Shown: positions 51,118 to 62,125 of the stretch, one piece after another
Layout of the letters: the number at the start of each line of letters is the position of its first letter
Numbering within the stretch: the stretch's first letter is position 1
From: Parasphingopyxis marina
GTDB taxonomy: Bacteria > Pseudomonadota > Alphaproteobacteria > Sphingomonadales > Sphingomonadaceae
Direction of reading: 5' to 3'
DNA: 64,000 nucleotides
Assembly: GCF_014237875.1 (NCBI RefSeq)
Contig: NZ_JACJVJ010000001.1
Coordinates: 1,600,501 to 1,664,500 of the forward strand
The notes under the pieces: model-generated
Told to the model about the DNA's origin: nothing
What the model saw: the letters and a program-made list of their open reading frames with translations, nothing else
The model's database searches: none
Position numbers and translations under genes: made by a program

Positions 51118-52635
51118 TTACTGCCCGAATCCCGGTTCGTCCGCGCGCTCGATGGCGTCCTTGGCCGCGGCAAAGAGCGCCCCGGCCTTGTGCTCGCATT
51201 CGCGCTGTTCGTATTCGGGATCGCTGTCGGCGACGATGCCGGCACCGGCCTGGACGTGCATGACATCGTCTTTGACGACGGCGGTCCTCAGCACGATGCA
51301 GCTGTCCATGCCGCCATCGGGCGAGAAATAGCCGACGCCGCCGGCATAGGCGCCGCGCGTTTCGGGTTCGAGTTCGGCGATGATCTCGCAGGCGCGGACC
51401 TTGGGCGCGCCGGAAACCGTGCCCGCCGGGAAGCCCGCGAACAGGGCGTCGAGCGCGTCGTGATCGGGCGAGAGCTTGCCGACGACGTTCGAAACGATGT
51501 GCATGACATGGCTGTACATTTCGACGCCATAGCTGTCGGTGACGGTGACGCTGCCTGCTTCGGCCACCCGGCCGACATCGTTGCGCCCCAAGTCGAGCAG
51601 CATCAGATGCTCGGCGCGTTCCTTGGGATCGGCGAGCAGGCTTTCGCGGTTGGCGGCGTCCTCGCTTGCGGTCTTGCCGCGCGGGCGGGTGCCGGCGATC
51701 GGCCGGATCGTGACTTCGCCGTCGCGCGCGCGGACGAGGATTTCGGGGCTCGATCCGATCAGCGCAAAGCCCGGCAGGTCCAGATAATAGAGGAAAGGCG
51801 AGGGGTTGATCCGCCTGAGCGAGCGGTAAAGGTCGATCGGCGGCAGCGGGAAGGGCTGGGTGAAGCGCTGGGCCAGCACCACCTGGAAGATGTCCCCGGC
51901 ATGGATATAGTCCTTCGCGCGGGCGACCATCGCCTCATACTGTCCCTCGGCCATGGTCGGGCTGGGCGCGATGTCCGGCAGTTCGGGCGGCTTGCGGTGG
52001 CGCGGCAGATAGGGCGCATTGAGCCGCGCGGCGGCGGTTTCGATGCATTCCACGGCCTTGTCCACAGCCTTTTCCGCCGCATCCTCCCCATCGTCGGCAT
52101 CGGTGCCCCAGATCGGCGCGACCAGATGCAGCGTGTCTTCCAGCCGGTCGAAGATCAGGATCAGGGTCGGCCGCACGAACAGCATGTCCGGCACGTGCAG
52201 GGGATTGTCGGCGGGACGCGGAAGCGTTTCGATCAGGCCGATCGTCTCATAGCCGAAATAGCCGACCAGGCAGGCGAGCGAGCGCGGCAGGCCTTCGGGC
52301 AGGTCCATCCGGCATTCGGCGACGAGATCGCGCAGCGCATCGGGGCTTTTTTCGTCGACCGGTTCGAAGGCTGCGGCGTCGGCGAGCCAGTGGCGGTTGA
52401 TCTCGGCCTGCTCGCCTTGCGCGCGGAAGACGAGATCGGGCGCCAGGCCGACATAGGTGTGGCGGCCGCGAACATTGCCGCCCTCCACCGATTCCAGGAT
52501 GAAATCGCCGCGCCCCGGCTCGATGAGCTTCAGCGCGGCGCCGATCGGCGTATCGAGATCGGCGAGCTGCTGCCGCCAGATCAGCGCCGGGCGGCCGGCC
52601 TCCAGCGCCGCGATGGCCTCGGCGCGCCCGCTCAT
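51118..52635 (-). CDS. trpE: Anthranilate synthase component I
   Basis: Converts chorismate to anthranilate using ammonia from TrpG. It is 505 aa. The chorismate-binding domain shows PIAGTRPRGKTASEDAANRE, LMLLDLGRNDVGRVAEAG and VSGAPKVRACEIIAELEP. The N-terminal regulatory region contains FILESVEGGNVRGRHTY, which carries the LLES-like tryptophan feedback element. It starts 15 bp after ppiD, so cotranscription with ppiD is likely. trpG lies 7 kb away. Confidence 0.96.
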   Translation of the reverse strand: MSGRAEAIAALEAGRPALIWRQQLADLDTPIGAALKLIEPGRGDFILESVEGGNVRGRHTYVGLAPDLVFRAQGEQAEINRHWLADAAAFEPVDEKSPDALRDLVAECRMDLPEGLPRSLACLVGYFGYETIGLIETLPRPADNPLHVPDMLFVRPTLILIFDRLEDTLHLVAPIWGTDADDGEDAAEKAVDKAVECIETAAARLNAPYLPRHRKPPELPDIAPSPTMAEGQYEAMVARAKDYIHAGDIFQVVLAQRFTQPFPLPPIDLYRSLRRINPSPFLYYLDLPGFALIGSSPEILVRARDGEVTIRPIAGTRPRGKTASEDAANRESLLADPKERAEHLMLLDLGRNDVGRVAEAGSVTVTDSYGVEMYSHVMHIVSNVVGKLSPDHDALDALFAGFPAGTVSGAPKVRACEIIAELEPETRGAYAGGVGYFSPDGGMDSCIVLRTAVVKDDVMHVQAGAGIVADSDPEYEQRECEHKAGALFAAAKDAIERADEPGFGQ

Positions 52636-52650
52636 GTCGAAAAACCCATC

Positions 52651-54594
52651 CTAATTGGCGCGGCCGGTCCGCAGCCGTTCGGCGAGCGCGGCGATCGCCT
52701 CTTCGTTGCGCGTCACCGGATAGTCGACGAGCACGGCGTTGATGAACTGTTCGGAATATTCCTCACCGGTCACGCCTTCGAACTGTTCGGCCGTTCGGCG
52801 CACCATTTCGGGCGTCACGCGGTCCTCGTCGCTCTCGATCGCTTCGAGCACCACGACATACCAGCCCTGGTCCAGCGGCAGCCGGATGAGCTTGGCCGTG
52901 TTTTCGGCCATGCGGAACATCAGGCGCACCGGTTCGGGGATATTGGCGTCGGGCCGCGATACCGCCTGCCGGGTGGCCCGGGCGGGCAGGGGGCGCGGCA
53001 GGTCGATCTCGACCTCCTGCATCGCTTCGGCCAGCGACTGGCCCGCATTGACGCGGGCGACGATGCCGTCGGCGATCTCGCGGGCCCGGCGGGCCTGGCG
53101 GTCCAGCAGGAAATCGCGGGTCACGGCCGGCTGGATGCTGGCGAGCGCGCGCGGTGCGCGGGAGGCTACGCGGGTCACCTGGACGAGGGCGTAGCGCTGA
53201 TTCTCCTCGAGCTGCACGAGTTCGGGATCGTCGCCTTCGCCCAGCGTGAAGGCAAGCTGCAGGATCGGCTGGAGATCGGCGGTAGGGCGGTACCCGGGCT
53301 GGTCGGGCGCGAGGCCGGCCGATGTCAGCAGCGGCGTCGACTGGATGGTAAGGTCCTTGGCTTCGATGACTTCCTCGAACGAGGCGCCGTCCTCGATCGC
53401 GCTCTCGATTTCCTCATAATAGGCGCCGAGCGCGGCCACCGTCGCCTCTTCGCGCAGGGTCGCGACGATCTCGGGGCGCACATTGCCGAGCGGCGTTGCG
53501 CCGCGGGTGACGATGTCGGAAACGCGGATAACGTGCCAACCGAGGCCGGACCGCATTGGCTGGAGGAGCGCACCTTCATTGGCACGAAAGGCGGCAGCGG
53601 CAATGTCCTGCGATGTCGTACGCTGGAAGGCGTCCTGCGTCTGCCCGCTGACATTGAGCGATCCCGCCGCAAAGCCCCGCTGCGCCGCCTGCGCCGCAAA
53701 ATCTGCGCCGCCATTTACCGCCTGGTAAAAGGCCCGGGCATCGGCCTCGTCCGCGAGGATGATCTGCTGGAACGAGCGGGTTTCACTGCCCGCATAGCGT
53801 TCGTCATTGTCTTCGTAATAGGCGCGTATATCCTCTTCGCTCGGTGCCGGGATGTCGATACTGGTCCGCGTGAAGACTGCATAGCGCACGGCCCGTCGGT
53901 CGGGCAGCGTATAGCGATCGATATTGTCCTGATAGAAGGCGTTGATCTCGGCCGCGGTCGGCGGGTTGCCTTCCGGTATCGCGCTCGAGGGAATGGCGGC
54001 GACCTGGCCGCTACGTTCTTCCGGCAGCAGGCTCGCATAAGGCCGCGCGACGGTCAGCGTGACGTGCGGCGATGCGCCGAGCGGGCCCATCAGCACGCGG
54101 AGCAGGGCCTGCCGCGCCAGATCTTCGCGGACCTCGGCTTCGCTCAGCCCTTGCGCCGCAATCACCTGGCGGAAGCTCGGCTCGTCGAATTCGCCGGTCA
54201 GCCCCTGAAAGGCCGGGATATCCCGGATCGCGGCGTTGACGAGATCGTCGCTGACAAGGATGCCGTGATCGTTCGCGAACATGCGCAGGGCTTCGCTGCG
54301 GACATATTGGTCGATCACGTCGTTGAGCGCACCGGAATCGATGAAGTCGCCCATATTCGCATTGGGTTGCTCGGTCCGCGCATTGTCGAGCGCGCGTTGA
54401 GCCATCAGGGCGACGCGATCCTCGTCGACATCGGTGCCGTTGACGCTGGCCACGGTCGTGCCGCCGCCCGAGAACATACCGCCCGGCGCGCTGATATCGG
54501 CAAGACCGAAGGCGAGGGCGATCAGCGCGACGAACAGCATCGCAATGACGACGCCGAGCTTCGTATTGAACAGTCTGCGGAAAAAAGTGATCAT
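52651..54594 (-). CDS. ppiD: PpiD-type periplasmic folding chaperone
   Basis: A membrane-anchored peptidyl-prolyl isomerase-like chaperone for outer-membrane and exported proteins. It is 647 aa. The single anchor helix (about residues 13-32) is preceded by FFRRLFNTKLG. A SurA_N-like region (about 35-210) and a parvulin-like domain (about 240-370) follow, with a long C-terminal region. The parvulin region, including FRANEGALLQPMRSGLGWHV, keeps the family fold but activity cannot be judged. It is divergent from tpiA and heads the ppiD-trpE unit. Confidence 0.9.
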   Translation of the reverse strand: MITFFRRLFNTKLGVVIAMLFVALIALAFGLADISAPGGMFSGGGTTVASVNGTDVDEDRVALMAQRALDNARTEQPNANMGDFIDSGALNDVIDQYVRSEALRMFANDHGILVSDDLVNAAIRDIPAFQGLTGEFDEPSFRQVIAAQGLSEAEVREDLARQALLRVLMGPLGASPHVTLTVARPYASLLPEERSGQVAAIPSSAIPEGNPPTAAEINAFYQDNIDRYTLPDRRAVRYAVFTRTSIDIPAPSEEDIRAYYEDNDERYAGSETRSFQQIILADEADARAFYQAVNGGADFAAQAAQRGFAAGSLNVSGQTQDAFQRTTSQDIAAAAFRANEGALLQPMRSGLGWHVIRVSDIVTRGATPLGNVRPEIVATLREEATVAALGAYYEEIESAIEDGASFEEVIEAKDLTIQSTPLLTSAGLAPDQPGYRPTADLQPILQLAFTLGEGDDPELVQLEENQRYALVQVTRVASRAPRALASIQPAVTRDFLLDRQARRAREIADGIVARVNAGQSLAEAMQEVEIDLPRPLPARATRQAVSRPDANIPEPVRLMFRMAENTAKLIRLPLDQGWYVVVLEAIESDEDRVTPEMVRRTAEQFEGVTGEEYSEQFINAVLVDYPVTRNEEAIAALAERLRTGRAN

Positions 54595-54755
54595 GGAGTA
54601 AGCGCTCTCGCCTGGCTTCTTCGAAAACAGCCCGTGCTTTAGGGGTGTGCGCGCGCGGCTTCAAGCGTGGAAGCGCGATTTGGCAGGGCGTGCGGGCGCC
54701 GCTATCAGGCGGAGTCTGAACAGGCTTCAACAGCGACAGCGAGGCGATTTCGCAC

Positions 54756-55505
54756 ATGACAAGACGCAAATTCGTGGCCGGCAATTGGAAGATGAACGGC
54801 CATCTGGATCATCTGCGCGAACTTCACGGTATCGAAAAGGCCGCCAAGGCCCATCCGCAGGTCGATGTCGCGATCTGCACGCCGGCGACGCTGATCGCGC
54901 CGGCTGTCCAGCGCACGCCGGACCTGATGATCGGCGCACAGGATTGTCATGCGGAGGATCGCGGCGCGCACACCGGTTGCCTGTCTGCCCCGATGCTGAT
55001 CGAAGCCGGCGCAAAATGCGTGATCGTCGGCCATAGCGAGCGCCGCGACGAACAGTGCGAGACCGACCGGCTGATCCGCGGCAAGGCCGAGGCTGTCCAC
55101 CGGCATGGCCTGACCGCAATCGTCTGTGTCGGGGAGACCGAGGACGAGCGCGACGCGGGCAGGGCGGAAGACGTGGTGATGGCGCAGGTCGGGCGCTCCG
55201 TGCCGCGGCATGCCGCCGGCGACTGGCTGGTCGTCGCCTATGAACCGATCTGGGCGATCGGCACCGGGCGCATTCCGACGCTCGACGACGTCGCCGCCAT
55301 GCACGCGACGATCCGCAAAGAGCTGGCCGATATGATCGGCGATGCAGCCGGGGGCATTCGCATTCTTTATGGCGGATCGATGAACGGCGACAATGCGGCG
55401 GACTTGCTGGCTATAGACAATGTCGATGGCGGTCTGGTCGGCGGGGCAAGCCTTAGCCATGACAAGTTCGTGCCGATCATCGAGGCCGCGGCAGCGCTCG
55501 CTTGA
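54756..55505 (+). CDS. tpiA: Triosephosphate isomerase
   Basis: Interconverts dihydroxyacetone phosphate and glyceraldehyde 3-phosphate. It is 249 aa. Catalytic residues are Lys12 in GNWKMNG, His93 in GHSERR and Glu163 in YEPIWAIGTG; the phosphate loop is ILYGGSMNGDNA. The segment that usually reads TGE/D-x-S is TGCLSA here (Cys75), a small deviation. It is divergent from ppiD and 83 bp upstream of secG, a standard alphaproteobacterial order. Confidence 0.96.
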   Translation: MTRRKFVAGNWKMNGHLDHLRELHGIEKAAKAHPQVDVAICTPATLIAPAVQRTPDLMIGAQDCHAEDRGAHTGCLSAPMLIEAGAKCVIVGHSERRDEQCETDRLIRGKAEAVHRHGLTAIVCVGETEDERDAGRAEDVVMAQVGRSVPRHAAGDWLVVAYEPIWAIGTGRIPTLDDVAAMHATIRKELADMIGDAAGGIRILYGGSMNGDNAADLLAIDNVDGGLVGGASLSHDKFVPIIEAAAALA

Positions 55506-55588
55506 ACCTTGCGCCCGAAACGCCTATCTCGCGCGGCGAAGAGACTTGGGGCGGATAATCCGCCGCCGACATTTCTAGAGACCAGATC

Positions 55589-55999
55589 ATGATTTTCACC
55601 TTCCTGCTCGTCGTTCAAGTGGTCGTCGCTTTCGTGCTTGTGACCCTGATTCTCATGCAGCGCTCGGAAGGCGGTGGCCTGGGCGTTGGCGGATCGTCGT
55701 CCGGCCTGATGACGGCGCGCGGGCAAGCCGATTTCCTGACGCGGGCAACCGGGCTCACCGCGGCCGCTTTTGTCGGGCTGAGCATCCTGCTCGCCGGTCT
55801 CGCCACGCAGCGCCAGCATGGATCCGCTTTCGAAAGCGATCTTGCGCCGGTCACCCAGTCCGAAGCGCCGGCAACGGCCCCCGCGGCGCCTGCCAATGGT
55901 GCGGCTTCGCCCGTGGACAACGATATCCTCGGCAGCATCGCCGGCCAGTCGGAAGCCAGCGACACGGCCGCCCCGGCAGAGGATGGCGCGGCAGAATAA
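55589..55999 (+). CDS. secG: Preprotein translocase subunit SecG
   Basis: A small subunit of the SecYEG channel. It is 136 aa with two membrane helices (about 3-24 and 52-72). The loop between them holds the family signature LMQRSEGGGLGVGGSSSGLM and RGQADFLTR. A long Ala/Ser/Pro/Asp-rich tail (about 80-136) extends the protein beyond the E. coli form, as is usual in alphaproteobacteria. pyrG follows 93 bp downstream. Confidence 0.94.
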   Translation: MIFTFLLVVQVVVAFVLVTLILMQRSEGGGLGVGGSSSGLMTARGQADFLTRATGLTAAAFVGLSILLAGLATQRQHGSAFESDLAPVTQSEAPATAPAAPANGAASPVDNDILGSIAGQSEASDTAAPAEDGAAE

Positions 56000-56092
56000 A
56001 CCGCGGTTCCGGCGCTTACTCACAAATTATTCGTAAGCTGCGGATTCGGCATCTTGCCCTTTCACCGCAATCCTGCGTAACCCTTTCCTCCC

Positions 56093-57727
<1,635 letters not shown>

Positions 57728-57770
57728 TCGCAAGGATCGCCGGGTCGCATCCTGATCAAAGGAGGGACAT

Positions 57771-58472
57771 ATGGCAGTCGATCGGATGAAAGCGCAGGAT
57801 CTTCTCGCGATCCTGCCGAAAGGCTCGCTTCTTGCGGCCTGCACGGAGGAACAGCTCGACGATCTGTTGGAGCGCACCAAGCTCGAATTCGCGGCGAAGC
57901 GAGAGATATTGATCCATCAGGGCGATCCGGGCGATTCGGCGATCATTCTCGTCACCGGCACGGCGCGGGTGAACATGGTGGCGGCGAACGGCCGGGAAAT
58001 CGTGCTCGATTATCTGGGGCCGGGCACGGTGATCGGCGAGATCGCTCTGCTCGACGGGGGCGACCGGACGGCGACGGTAACGATGGTCGACGATGGCAGC
58101 ATCATGCACCTGACCCGATCCCAGGCCGAGGATTTCATCTTTCAGAACCCGACCGTCGCGCTCCGCATGCTGCAGGAAATGGCACGGCGGCTTCGCCAGA
58201 TGAATACGACGGTCGAAAGCGACCGCGCCTTTTCGGCCGGGCCCCGGCTCGCACGCTATCTCCAGCGCCTTACCGACGCCGAAGCCGCGAACCAGAAGCT
58301 CAAGATCGACATCAGCCAGAGCGAACTCGGCCATTTCGTCGGTATCAGCCGCGAAAATATCAATCGTCAGCTTTCGGCCTGGGCCGAGGCCGGGTTGATC
58401 GAGCTCGACCAGGGCAAGATCTGTATTCTCGATTGCGCGGCGCTATGGGAAATTGCGGCGATGGGCGATTAG
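57771..58472 (+). CDS. Crp/Fnr family transcriptional regulator
   Basis: A 233-aa DNA-binding regulator. The cyclic-nucleotide-binding beta-roll covers about residues 15-130 and keeps the phosphate-binding cassette GEIALLDGGDRTATV, including the arginine that contacts the phosphate in Crp, so cAMP or a similar ligand is plausible. The HTH_Crp domain is about 150-225 with recognition region ISQSELGHFVGISRENINRQ. The N-terminal cysteine cluster of Fnr is absent. AGGAGGG lies upstream. Its target genes are unknown. It overlaps the convergent transporter gene by 4 nt. Confidence 0.9.
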   Translation: MAVDRMKAQDLLAILPKGSLLAACTEEQLDDLLERTKLEFAAKREILIHQGDPGDSAIILVTGTARVNMVAANGREIVLDYLGPGTVIGEIALLDGGDRTATVTMVDDGSIMHLTRSQAEDFIFQNPTVALRMLQEMARRLRQMNTTVESDRAFSAGPRLARYLQRLTDAEAANQKLKIDISQSELGHFVGISRENINRQLSAWAEAGLIELDQGKICILDCAALWEIAAMGD

Positions 58473-59968
58473 GCGCCGGCTTCACGCTCCGCCAGCTTTC
58501 GCAGATTCTCCTCATGCTCGGTCCGGTCGATCCGGTATTGGCTGATGATAGCGATCATCGTCAGCCAGAGCGCGAGCACGGCCGGCGCGTAGACGGCGCC
58601 GAGCAGCCATAGCGTTTCATCGCTCGCTTCGCCCTGTTGTGCGCCGGCGGCGAGGCCGACCGCCGAAATGACGAAACCGGCGATAACGATGCCGATCCCG
58701 ATCCCGCATTTTCGCATGAAGGTATAGGCGGCGTAGAACATGCCTTCCGAGCGCCGCCCGGTCCGGAGTTCCGCCTGTTCGACGAGATCGGCGACCATCG
58801 AGGCAGCGAGGATCTGGTAGCAGATCACCAGCCCGATATCGATCGTCGTCGTCAGCACGATGAACCAGAAGATGAAGGGCGACTCATTACCCGGAAGCAC
58901 GTCCATCAGGCGCAGGAAGATCGGCGTCGGCGATCCGATAAAGGCGATCAGGCCGATGGTGATCGCGCCGCGCTTCTTGCCGAATTTGCGCGAAATAACC
59001 GGCGCGAGCACGGCCCCGAGCACCGCTGAAATAAAGACGCACAGCGTGACGACGCCGATCTGCTGCGGGCTGAAACCCCAGAAATAGGTCGTGAAATAGA
59101 AGGCCAGGCCGGCATTGAGGCCGGTCGCGACGAAGCCGAAGATCGAGGCGATGAACAGCGCGATAAAGGAACGGCTGGCAAAGGTTTCGCCGATTTCCCG
59201 GAAGATCGTCCCCAGGGTCAACCGGCGCTTGGGCGGCGGTTGTTTGAGATGCGGAATGCGCGAATGGGTGCCGAGCGTCGACACCATGATCGCGGCAAAG
59301 ATCAGGATCGCCGACAGCAGGCCGTATAGCGCATAGGCATCCCGGTTGAATGAGCCGTTGGCGATCGCCGCCGTCACGAAAGCCGGAAAGATCAGCGCGA
59401 AGTTGATGACCGACATCGCATTGCCGCCGGTCCATGCGAAATAATAGCGGAAGCTGAGCAGGGAGCTGCGCTCGTCGTAATTCTCGGTCAGTTCCGGCGC
59501 GAGCGCGGTGCTCGGCGTCTCGTAAAAGGTGATGAAGGTGCGGATCAGGATCGCAAGCAGCAGCACATACCAGAACAGCGCTTGGCTGCTCCACCCGACC
59601 GGCGGGTTCCAGAGAAAATAATAGCTGACCGCGACGGGAATGGCGGCGGCATACATGAAGGGATGGCGGCGGCCCCAGCGCGACCGGAAATTGTCCGACC
59701 AGTATCCCACCACCGGATCGCTGATCGCATCGGCGATCAGCGCGATGAGGATGGCGAGACTGACGAGCCGCGCGTCGAGCCCGATGACCTGCGCGTAGAA
59801 GAGCAGCAGGAAATAGTTGAAGCCGTTATCCTTGACGCCATAGGCGATCGCACCGAAGCCATAAGCGAGCTTGGTCCACAAGGAGGGGCTGGTCTTGGCA
59901 AGCCCGCCCGCGCCCAGCACGCTCTCCGCGCCGACGGAACCGATGCCGCTCCGTTCGTCTTCCCGCAT
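58469..59968 (-). CDS. GPH-type MFS transporter
   Basis: A 499-aa inner-membrane carrier with about 12 helices. The first loop DAISDPVVGYWSDNFRSRWGRRHPFMY is the signature of the glycoside-pentoside-hexuronide:cation symporter family (seen as SDPVVGYWSDNFRSRWGRRH). Substrates of the family are sugars and glycosides, but some sphingomonad members act on other compounds, so the substrate is open. It is divergent from btaA with 133 bp between starts. Confidence 0.87.
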   Translation of the reverse strand: MREDERSGIGSVGAESVLGAGGLAKTSPSLWTKLAYGFGAIAYGVKDNGFNYFLLLFYAQVIGLDARLVSLAILIALIADAISDPVVGYWSDNFRSRWGRRHPFMYAAAIPVAVSYYFLWNPPVGWSSQALFWYVLLLAILIRTFITFYETPSTALAPELTENYDERSSLLSFRYYFAWTGGNAMSVINFALIFPAFVTAAIANGSFNRDAYALYGLLSAILIFAAIMVSTLGTHSRIPHLKQPPPKRRLTLGTIFREIGETFASRSFIALFIASIFGFVATGLNAGLAFYFTTYFWGFSPQQIGVVTLCVFISAVLGAVLAPVISRKFGKKRGAITIGLIAFIGSPTPIFLRLMDVLPGNESPFIFWFIVLTTTIDIGLVICYQILAASMVADLVEQAELRTGRRSEGMFYAAYTFMRKCGIGIGIVIAGFVISAVGLAAGAQQGEASDETLWLLGAVYAPAVLALWLTMIAIISQYRIDRTEHEENLRKLAEREAGA

Positions 59969-60101
59969 CCCGCTCTCCCCGGAACTGTTTTCTTTTCGGG
60001 CTAACCGCTCCCGTGGGAAATAGCCATGGGCGGCCGCTGCAACGCGATTGACCGCAAACCGTCATCGGCCAGTCACCATGCACCCCTAAAGGCATCGGGC
60101 G

Positions 60102-61370
60102 ATGGAGACGCCCATGGCACAGCTTCGGCTCGCGGAAAGTTCGAAACGCACGCACGGCAGGAATGGCGAAGTGCGCCGCGCCGTTCACCAGCACGATCAT
60201 CTTAGCAAGCAGGGCCTGTTGGAGCGCGCCTTCACCTTCGCCTTTCGCGGCCTTGTCTATGCGCAGATCTGGGAAGACCCGGTTGTCGATCTCGAAGCCT
60301 TGCAGCTGGGCCCCGATTCCCGGCTGGTGACGATCGCCAGCGGCGGCTGCAACGTGCTGAGCTATCTGACCGCCAATCCCGAGCGGATCGTCGCGGTCGA
60401 TCTCAACACCGCGCATATCGCGCTCAACCGGCTGAAACTCGCGGCGGCGGCGCAGCTTCCCGACCATGCGAGCTTCCACCGCTTTTTCGCCGGAGCAGAC
60501 GACCGGCGCAACATCGCCGCCTATCGCGATCATGTTCGCCCGCATCTCGACGAAACCAGCCGGCGCTATTGGGAACGGCGCGATCTGCTGGGCCGGCGCC
60601 GGATCGGTGGATTTGCGCGCAATTTCTACCGGCGCGGCTTGCTCGGCCATTTCATTACCGCGGCGCACATGGTGGCGAAGCTCTACGGCGTCGATCCCCG
60701 CGAGATGCTGAAAGCGGAAACGCGCGAGGAGCAAAGGCGGCTGTTCGAGGAGCGCCTCTCACCGATCTTCGACAAGAAATTCGTGCGCTGGCTGACCGAC
60801 CAGCCCGCTTCGCTGTTCGGCCTCGGCATTCCGCCCGCGCAATATGAAGCGCTGGTGGGCGGCGATCCCGACGGCATGGCGAATGTCCTTCGGAAGCGCC
60901 TCGAAAAACTCGCCTGCGATTTCGAGTTTTCGGACAATTATTTCGCCTGGCAGGCTTTCGGAAGGGGTTATGGCAAGGCGGAGACGGCGCCGCTTCCTCC
61001 CTATCTGGAACAGGCCAATTACGACGCCGTCGTTTCCCGGCTCGATCGCGTCGAGATACGCCACGCCAATTTCGTGCATTTCCTGGCCGAGGAACCGGCG
61101 GGGAGCCTCGACCGCTATGTGCTGCTCGATGCGCAGGACTGGATGACGGACGATCAGCTGACCGCGCTCTGGACCGAGATTACCCGCACCGCACGGCCGG
61201 GATCGCGTGTCCTGTTCCGCACGGCGGCCGAGCCGAGCCTGCTTCCGGGCCGCGTGCCGGAGCGTATCCTCGGGCGCTGGGCCTATCGGGACGAACTGTC
61301 CCGCTCGCTGACCGCCCGGGACCGGTCTTCCATCTATGGCGGCGTCCATCTCTATGAACGCGCCGATTGA
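60102..61370 (+). CDS. btaA: S-adenosylmethionine:diacylglycerol 3-amino-3-carboxypropyltransferase
   Basis: First enzyme of betaine-lipid (DGTS) synthesis: it moves the 3-amino-3-carboxypropyl group of SAM to diacylglycerol. It is 422 aa and fits the DUF3419/BtaA family, with YAQIWEDPVVDLEAL near residue 50 and the nucleotide-fold segment IASGGCNVLSYLTANP then IVAVDLNTAHIALNRLKL. YVLLDAQDWM near the end is also typical. Another possible start is the ATG at 60114, which has GGAGA 5 nt upstream. It is followed by a methyltransferase that fits BtaB. Inner-membrane surface location is inferred. Confidence 0.87.
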   Translation: METPMAQLRLAESSKRTHGRNGEVRRAVHQHDHLSKQGLLERAFTFAFRGLVYAQIWEDPVVDLEALQLGPDSRLVTIASGGCNVLSYLTANPERIVAVDLNTAHIALNRLKLAAAAQLPDHASFHRFFAGADDRRNIAAYRDHVRPHLDETSRRYWERRDLLGRRRIGGFARNFYRRGLLGHFITAAHMVAKLYGVDPREMLKAETREEQRRLFEERLSPIFDKKFVRWLTDQPASLFGLGIPPAQYEALVGGDPDGMANVLRKRLEKLACDFEFSDNYFAWQAFGRGYGKAETAPLPPYLEQANYDAVVSRLDRVEIRHANFVHFLAEEPAGSLDRYVLLDAQDWMTDDQLTALWTEITRTARPGSRVLFRTAAEPSLLPGRVPERILGRWAYRDELSRSLTARDRSSIYGGVHLYERAD

Positions 61371-62049
61371 ACCGGCGCTGGCCGGCGGCAAGGCCGGCGC
61401 CCGGATGGATGCGATTTATCGCCACCAACGGCATATCTACGATCTCACGCGCAAATATTATCTGCTCGGACGCGATCGCATGGTTGACCGGATGGCGCCG
61501 CCTGCCGGCGCTTCGGTGCTGGAAATCGGATGCGGCACCGGTCGCAACCTGATCCGCGCCGCCCGCCGTTTTCCCGACGCCCGCTATTTCGGAATCGATA
61601 TCTCCGAAGCGATGCTGGTGACGGCGCGCGCCAATATCGCGAAGGAATGTCTGAGCGAGCGAATCATGCTTGCCTGCGGCGATGCGGCGCAATTCGATCC
61701 CGATGCGCTGTTCGGCGTCGCGCGGTTCGACCGCGTATTCCTGTCCTACACGCTCTCCATGATCCCGCCCTGGCGCGCCGTATTGCAGGGCCTGCCGAAA
61801 CTGCTCAGCGGGCGCGGCGAAATTCACATCGTCGATTTCGGGCAGCAGGAGCGCTTGCCGCCCGCCTTCCGGCGGATGCTGTTCGCCTGGTTGGACCGGT
61901 TCGACGTCTCGCCGCGGGCGGAGATGGCGGATACGCTCAGTGCCCTGGCGGCCAATCACTCTATGACGCTGGAGTTCGACCGGCTGTTTCGCGGCTATAG
62001 CTGGGCGGCGGAAATGCGCTGGATAGGGTGCGCGGATCCCGGACGCTAG
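61354..62049 (+). CDS. btaB: Diacylglyceryl-homoserine N-methyltransferase
   Basis: A class I SAM methyltransferase of about 231 aa, expected to add three methyl groups to diacylglyceryl-homoserine to form DGTS. The SAM motif is VLEIGCGTGRNLIRAA, followed by ARYFGIDISEAMLVTARANI. The N-terminal MDAIYRHQRHIYDLTRKYYLLGRD is characteristic of BtaB (quoted segment YRHQRHIYDLTRKYYLLGRD). The start may be 61354 or 61336; both lie within the 3' end of btaA, so the two are translationally coupled. Adjacency to btaA is the main support for the specific role. Confidence 0.85.
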   Translation: MNAPIEPALAGGKAGARMDAIYRHQRHIYDLTRKYYLLGRDRMVDRMAPPAGASVLEIGCGTGRNLIRAARRFPDARYFGIDISEAMLVTARANIAKECLSERIMLACGDAAQFDPDALFGVARFDRVFLSYTLSMIPPWRAVLQGLPKLLSGRGEIHIVDFGQQERLPPAFRRMLFAWLDRFDVSPRAEMADTLSALAANHSMTLEFDRLFRGYSWAAEMRWIGCADPGR

Positions 62050-62093
62050 AAAGCCCGAAACGCCTCGTCCGAAATGTCTTAGGTAGAAACGAA

Positions 62094-62121
62094 TGTGCCC
62101 GGACCTTTCGATCCGGGCACA
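62094..62121. repeat. 10-bp stem-loop downstream of btaB
   Basis: TGTGCCCGGA (62094-62103) pairs perfectly with TCCGGGCACA (62112-62121) around an 8-nt loop. It lies 45 bp after btaB. No T-run follows on the plus strand, so it is at most an atypical terminator or an RNA stability element. Confidence 0.55.
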
Positions 62122-62125
62122 AGCG

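Noticed and set aside
51049-54642. A 1197-codon open frame on the plus strand
   Set aside because: It lies antisense to trpE and ppiD, both clear homologues. High GC produces long antisense frames, and the translation is Arg/Gly/His-rich with no domain.
56018-56045. GCTTAC/GTAAGC inverted repeat upstream of pyrG
   Set aside because: A stem of only 6 bp with a 13-nt loop and no T-run; could easily be chance.
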